A DNA stretch of 6,669 nt from the NCBI GenBank assembly GCA_030666985.1, contig DAOUWT010000146.1, forward strand, positions 1 to 6,669, read 5' to 3'. The position numbers were made by a program, and so were the translations under genes. Numbering within the stretch: the stretch's first letter is position 1; each line of letters starts with the position of its first letter. Positions 4,019 through 6,669 of the stretch are shown piece by piece. A model generated the notes under the pieces. The model did no database searches. It was given only the letters and a program-made list of their open reading frames with translations, and was not told the DNA's origin. Source of the stretch: Chloroflexota bacterium (GTDB lineage: Bacteria > Chloroflexota > Anaerolineae > Anaerolineales > UBA11858).

Positions 4019-5828
4019 TGATCACCCGCTCCCTAACCTGCTCAACATACTCTAGGCTCTGATGACGGAAGTAGGTATTGTAAAGAGTGGCATAGTGCCC
4101 GCCTTGGGAGAGAAGACTCTCGTGATTCCCCTCTTCGATGATGCGCCCTTCCTTCAGGACGATGATGCGGTCGGCGGCTTTGACGGTGGAGAGGCGGTGG
4201 GCAATGAGGATGCTGGTGCTGCCAGCCAGGATCATGTCAAGGGCCTGCTGGATTTGCCACTCGGTGAAGGGGTCAATGCTGGCGGTGGCCTCGTCGAGGA
4301 TGAAGATGGCGGGGCGCTGCGCCAGGACGCGCAAGAGGGCCACCAGTTGGCGCTGTCCCATGGAGAGATGCCCGCCCCGCTCCCCCACCTGGGTACCCAG
4401 CCCCTGGGGCAAGGTGTCCAGCCAGTGCCCGTCCCCGATTTGGGTTGCCATCCCCCGCATTTCACCATCACTGAGGCCCTGACAGGCGTAACGGATGTTC
4501 TCGGCCACTGTCCCCGAAAAGAGGAACGGCATTTGAGAGATGACGCCCAATTGTTGGCGGTATGACATCAGGTCTACGTTGCGGATATTGTAATCGTCCA
4601 CGAAAATCTGCCCGGATTGGAATTCGTAAAAGCGGGCGATGAGTTTGGCTAGAGAGGATTTCCCCGCCCCGGTGTGCCCCACCAGGGCTACGCTCTCCCC
4701 AGGGTGAACGTGGAGGTCAAAGTCGCGGAAAATCCACTCGTCTTCCTCGTAGCGGAAGTGGAGCTTTTCAACCCGGATTTCACCTTTGAGTCGGGAAACT
4801 GTTCTATTACCGCGCTGGACGACGGCTGGCTCGGCGTCAATGAGGGCGAAAACGCGCTCGGAGGCGGAGAGGCCAGCTTGAATCTGGGCCCAGAAAGCGG
4901 AGAGGTTCAGGACGGGGAAGAAGAAGCGATCTAGGCTGAGGAGGAAGAGGTACCAGGCCCCAACCGTGACCAATCCCTGGGCAACATTCATCCCCCCCGC
5001 GTAGACGAGAATGGCTGTCCCTATCCCGCTGATGGCGTTCAAGATTGGAAACACGAGCGAGAGTACCAATCCCCGCTGAACGTTGACATCATAAGATTGT
5101 TGGTTGGCTTCGGTGAAATCCTCGAAGACGGCGGTTTCTTGGCGGAAGTTTTTGGCAACGCTCATACCGCTGACGGTCTCTTTGATAGTGGCGTTGACCT
5201 TTGCCATGGCTCTCATGCCCTCGCGGGTCACTTTGCGGGCCAGTTTGCGGAATCCCAGGGCCAAAGCGAAGACGATGGGCAAGAAAACCATGATGTATAA
5301 AAATAGGCGTGTTTCGATGCGGGCCAAGAATACGCCCAGGATTATGGCTTGAGTGAGCTGGGAGATTAGGTCTGTGACCATGACGACCATGCTCCCTAGC
5401 TCGCGGGTGTCAGATGTGATGCGAGAGACCACGCGCCCGGATGAGAATTTGTCGTAGAATGATAGATCGTGATTGGCGGCGGAGCGGAAGGCGTCTGTGC
5501 GTAGGGTCATAACCGCATCAGATACAACGCGAATGGTGAGGCGGCGGCGAATCCAATTTGCGCCCCATCGTAAAAATCCGCTGGCTACGACAAGTCCCAC
5601 TAGGAGGGCGACGTACACGGCTTGAGCATTTTCCGCCAAACTATCTACGCCTTGAGAGACGAGAACGGGCATGGCAGCCACAGCAACAGCTACCAGGAGC
5701 AGCAGAATGGTAATAAGAGCCAGTTTTTTACGGTGGGGGTTCAGGTAGCTGAAAATGCGCCCTGCGAGTTCGCGGTCAGCGTATTCTCGGTCGTAATCTT
5801 CGGGGTTTAAGCTGGAGAAAAAGCCCAT
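4011..5828 (-). CDS. ABC exporter half-transporter (membrane domain fused to ATPase)
   Basis: 605 aa, full length for an MsbA/LmrA-like half-exporter of the inner membrane. The membrane domain has hydrophobic segments near 36-58, 70-88, 150-168, 174-193, 253-275 and 286-305. The ATPase domain shows A-loop Y360, Walker A GHTGAGKSS (384-392), Q-loop Q432, X-loop GERG (482-485), signature LSMGQ (488-492, Met for the usual Gly), Walker B IFILDE (508-513), D-loop SIDP and H544 in AHRLSTV. All catalytic residues are present. The start at 5828 gives an N-terminus typical of relatives (GFFSSLNPEDYDREY) but has no Shine-Dalgarno; a heptamer array lies directly upstream. Related Chloroflexota exporters are often encoded as adjacent pairs. 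Here no second half is present, so it may act as a homodimer. The substrate is unknown. Confidence 0.93.
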   Translation of the reverse strand: MGFFSSLNPEDYDREYADRELAGRIFSYLNPHRKKLALITILLLLVAVAVAAMPVLVSQGVDSLAENAQAVYVALLVGLVVASGFLRWGANWIRRRLTIRVVSDAVMTLRTDAFRSAANHDLSFYDKFSSGRVVSRITSDTRELGSMVVMVTDLISQLTQAIILGVFLARIETRLFLYIMVFLPIVFALALGFRKLARKVTREGMRAMAKVNATIKETVSGMSVAKNFRQETAVFEDFTEANQQSYDVNVQRGLVLSLVFPILNAISGIGTAILVYAGGMNVAQGLVTVGAWYLFLLSLDRFFFPVLNLSAFWAQIQAGLSASERVFALIDAEPAVVQRGNRTVSRLKGEIRVEKLHFRYEEDEWIFRDFDLHVHPGESVALVGHTGAGKSSLAKLIARFYEFQSGQIFVDDYNIRNVDLMSYRQQLGVISQMPFLFSGTVAENIRYACQGLSDGEMRGMATQIGDGHWLDTLPQGLGTQVGERGGHLSMGQRQLVALLRVLAQRPAIFILDEATASIDPFTEWQIQQALDMILAGSTSILIAHRLSTVKAADRIIVLKEGRIIEEGNHESLLSQGGHYATLYNTYFRHQSLEYVEQVRERVIRD

Positions 5829-5831
5829 GTT

Positions 5832-5894
5832 GATTTCGGATTGTGGATTATGGAATGCGGATTGGAGGTTAGAGGTACGAGTTAGGAGTTAGGT
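5832..5894. repeat. Nine-unit heptamer array upstream of the exporter
   Basis: Exact 7-bp units: GATTTCG, GATTGTG, GATTATG, GAATGCG, GATTGGA, GGTTAGA, GGTACGA, GTTAGGA, GTTAGGT. The consensus drifts from GATTNNG to GTTAGGW while the period is kept. The array ends three bases before the exporter start codon, so it occupies the whole 5' leader, including where a ribosome site would be. No convincing promoter is visible between it and the toxin gene end at 5939. Confidence 0.82.
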
Positions 5895-5938
5895 CACGCC
5901 GAGTAACAAAAATCAGTTCTCTTCCATTGATAACCTAT

Positions 5939-6208
5939 TCACATCCTTTTCAAAAACTGACTATATTTCGCATGCGAACCAATCCAAAACCACAGAATAC
6001 CTTCGGGCTTCTCACGCCCCAATGCCCTATAACCTCTGCCGACACGCACTGACCACAATGGATTTTGTTGTCCTACTTTTTTGAAATGCAACGAAGGATG
6101 ATATGGGTTAGACTTGAGTAATTGAAAATTTTTATCGGCTAACTTCCGCACTTTTTTTGGCAGGTTGTGATAGTGCTGCCAAAAACGTGGCAGGGTTAAA
6201 TGCTTCAT
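5939..6208 (-). CDS. RelE/ParE-superfamily toxin
   Basis: 89 aa, compact and basic. It has the order of motifs seen in RelE/ParE-like toxins: N-terminal helices rich in Lys and Arg (FWQHYHNLPKKVRKLADK), then SLHFKKV (39-45), a central WSVRVGRGYRALG strand (52-64) and the C-terminal WFWIGSHAKY (73-82). Known relatives either cleave mRNA on the ribosome (RelE type) or poison gyrase (ParE type). Sequence alone does not decide, though R55, R58, R61 and H79 would suit an RNase. The ATG overlaps the TGA of the upstream antitoxin by four bases (ATGA), so translation is coupled. No terminator is visible between it and the exporter gene 110 bases downstream on the same strand, so read-through into the exporter is possible. 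Confidence 0.87.
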   Translation of the reverse strand: MKHLTLPRFWQHYHNLPKKVRKLADKNFQLLKSNPYHPSLHFKKVGQQNPLWSVRVGRGYRALGREKPEGILWFWIGSHAKYSQFLKRM

Positions 6209-6402
6209 AAAGATTGTGCTAACCCCGCGTCATACTCAGCATCCACTTCAGCCAAGATTTTGTCCAGACGCCCCTCTTCCAAATCAGACTCAATTTGTTT
6301 ATCCCATAGGCGTGCTTGGTGCTCTTCAAGCCAAGTTAATAACTCGCTCAGTTGTCCTATTGGCAGCTTTGTGATAGCAACTTCTATTTCTTGAATACCC
6401 AT
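6205..6402 (-). CDS. Cognate antitoxin of the RelE/ParE-type toxin
   Basis: 65 aa, acidic. It is the first gene of a two-gene operon with the toxin, which starts inside its stop codon. Seen: an N-terminal helical region (EIEVAITKLPIGQLSELLTWLEEH) of the kind that forms the antitoxin dimer, then RLWDKQIESDLEEGRLDKIL (31-50), which matches a pattern common in antitoxins paired with such toxins (W-D-x-Q-I, then GRLD). No classic HTH, RHH or AbrB domain is obvious, so any autoregulation would need the complex. The ATG at 6402 has AGGAG seven bases upstream, and a strong promoter lies about 50 bases upstream. The antitoxin assignment rests on size, charge, position and motif. Confidence 0.83.
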   Translation of the reverse strand: MGIQEIEVAITKLPIGQLSELLTWLEEHQARLWDKQIESDLEEGRLDKILAEVDAEYDAGLAQSL

Positions 6403-6449
6403 CTACCTTCTCCTATCTTCATTTCTAGTTACCTCTTACTTGTAAATTT

Positions 6450-6478
6450 ATCATAGCAGAAAACACGGAGTTTGCCAA
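6450..6478 (-). promoter_or_regulatory. Promoter of the RelE/ParE-type operon
   Basis: On the complement, -35 TTGGCA (6473-6478) is followed by exactly 17 bases and -10 TATGAT (6450-6455), with an extended -10 TG just before it (TGCTATGAT). Transcription would start near 6443, about 40 bases before the antitoxin ATG. An imperfect inverted pair TTAC...GTAA (about 6428-6444 on the complement) lies around the start point and could be an operator for the toxin-antitoxin complex. The operator idea is weak. Confidence 0.72.
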
Positions 6479-6554
6479 TCCGCCCAGACTCACAAATGGG
6501 GAAATATTACTGACAACTCTATTAGTTGGTAACTGGTCACTCCCCTTTACTAGC

Positions 6555-6646
6555 TATGTCATTCTGAGGGCGTTTTTCCCGAAGAATCTCCTCGTTCGGA
6601 GTGGGAGACTCTTCGCTCACACAAAACATTCGCTCAGAGTGACATA
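6555..6646. repeat. Imperfect palindromic repeat, MITE- or REP-like
   Basis: Outer arms TATGTCATTCTGAG (6555-6568) and CTCAGAGTGACATA (6633-6646) are inverted copies with one mismatch in 14. Inner arms CGAAGAATCTCC (6580-6591) and GGAGACTCTTCG (6604-6615) also have one mismatch, around a 12-base loop. The whole forms a long two-part hairpin. TGTCATTCTGAG...CGAAGAATCT is an interspersed non-coding repeat I recall from several bacterial groups. The arms end in TA, which would suit a TA target duplication, but that is unproven. No gene lies in 6479-6669. Confidence 0.75.
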
Positions 6647-6669
6647 TTTCGAGTTTTTTACCAGAGAGA

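Noticed and set aside
4062..5352. Plus-strand ORFs within the exporter
   Set aside because: They are antisense shadows. The minus frame carries all ABC motifs and membrane segments.

Overview
The window most resembles accessory chromosome of a Chloroflexota bacterium (Anaerolineae/Ardenticatenia-like). This is inferred from protein style: a Pro/Thr-rich linker on a secreted M1 peptidase, an ABC half-exporter with an LSMGQ signature, a TumE-type toxin pair, and interspersed CCCTCACCCC-type and TGTCATTCTGAG-type repeats. Spacers full of 7- and 8-bp tandem repeats also recall the STRR heptamers of filamentous cyanobacteria, so taxonomy is only moderately sure.

Layout. 1-188 is a spacer ending in a heptamer array. 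189-1049 (-) is a DrrA/CcmA-type ABC ATPase; its permease would lie beyond the left edge. 1050-1613 has no long gene, but it holds a second heptamer array and then a compact minus-strand unit. That unit has a strong sigma70-type promoter (1436-1465), a ribosome site in a hairpin loop (1392-1410), a 30-codon ORF (1298-1390), and three hairpins, one followed by a U-tract. A second, divergent promoter (1509-1517) drives an AT-rich pair on the plus strand: a helical 102-aa protein (1614-1922) overlapping a TumE/DUF6516-type toxin (1912-2271). Thirty bases later comes a GC-rich exported M1-family metallopeptidase (2302-3840), whose GTG start lies inside another heptamer array. A 170-bp convergent spacer of octamer repeats separates it from a complete ABC half-exporter (4011-5828, -). 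Upstream of the exporter are a nine-unit heptamer array and a RelE/ParE-type toxin-antitoxin operon (5939-6402, -) with its own clear promoter. The right end holds a roughly 92-bp imperfect palindromic repeat.

How it fits together. Two ABC proteins, one exported peptidase and two small toxin-antitoxin-like modules, separated by repeat-filled spacers, suggest a plastic accessory region rather than one pathway. The best candidate for something undescribed is the structured small-ORF unit at 1177-1465. It lies upstream of, and on the same strand as, the ABC ATPase. It could be an attenuating leader for that gene or an independent small-peptide or small-RNA gene.
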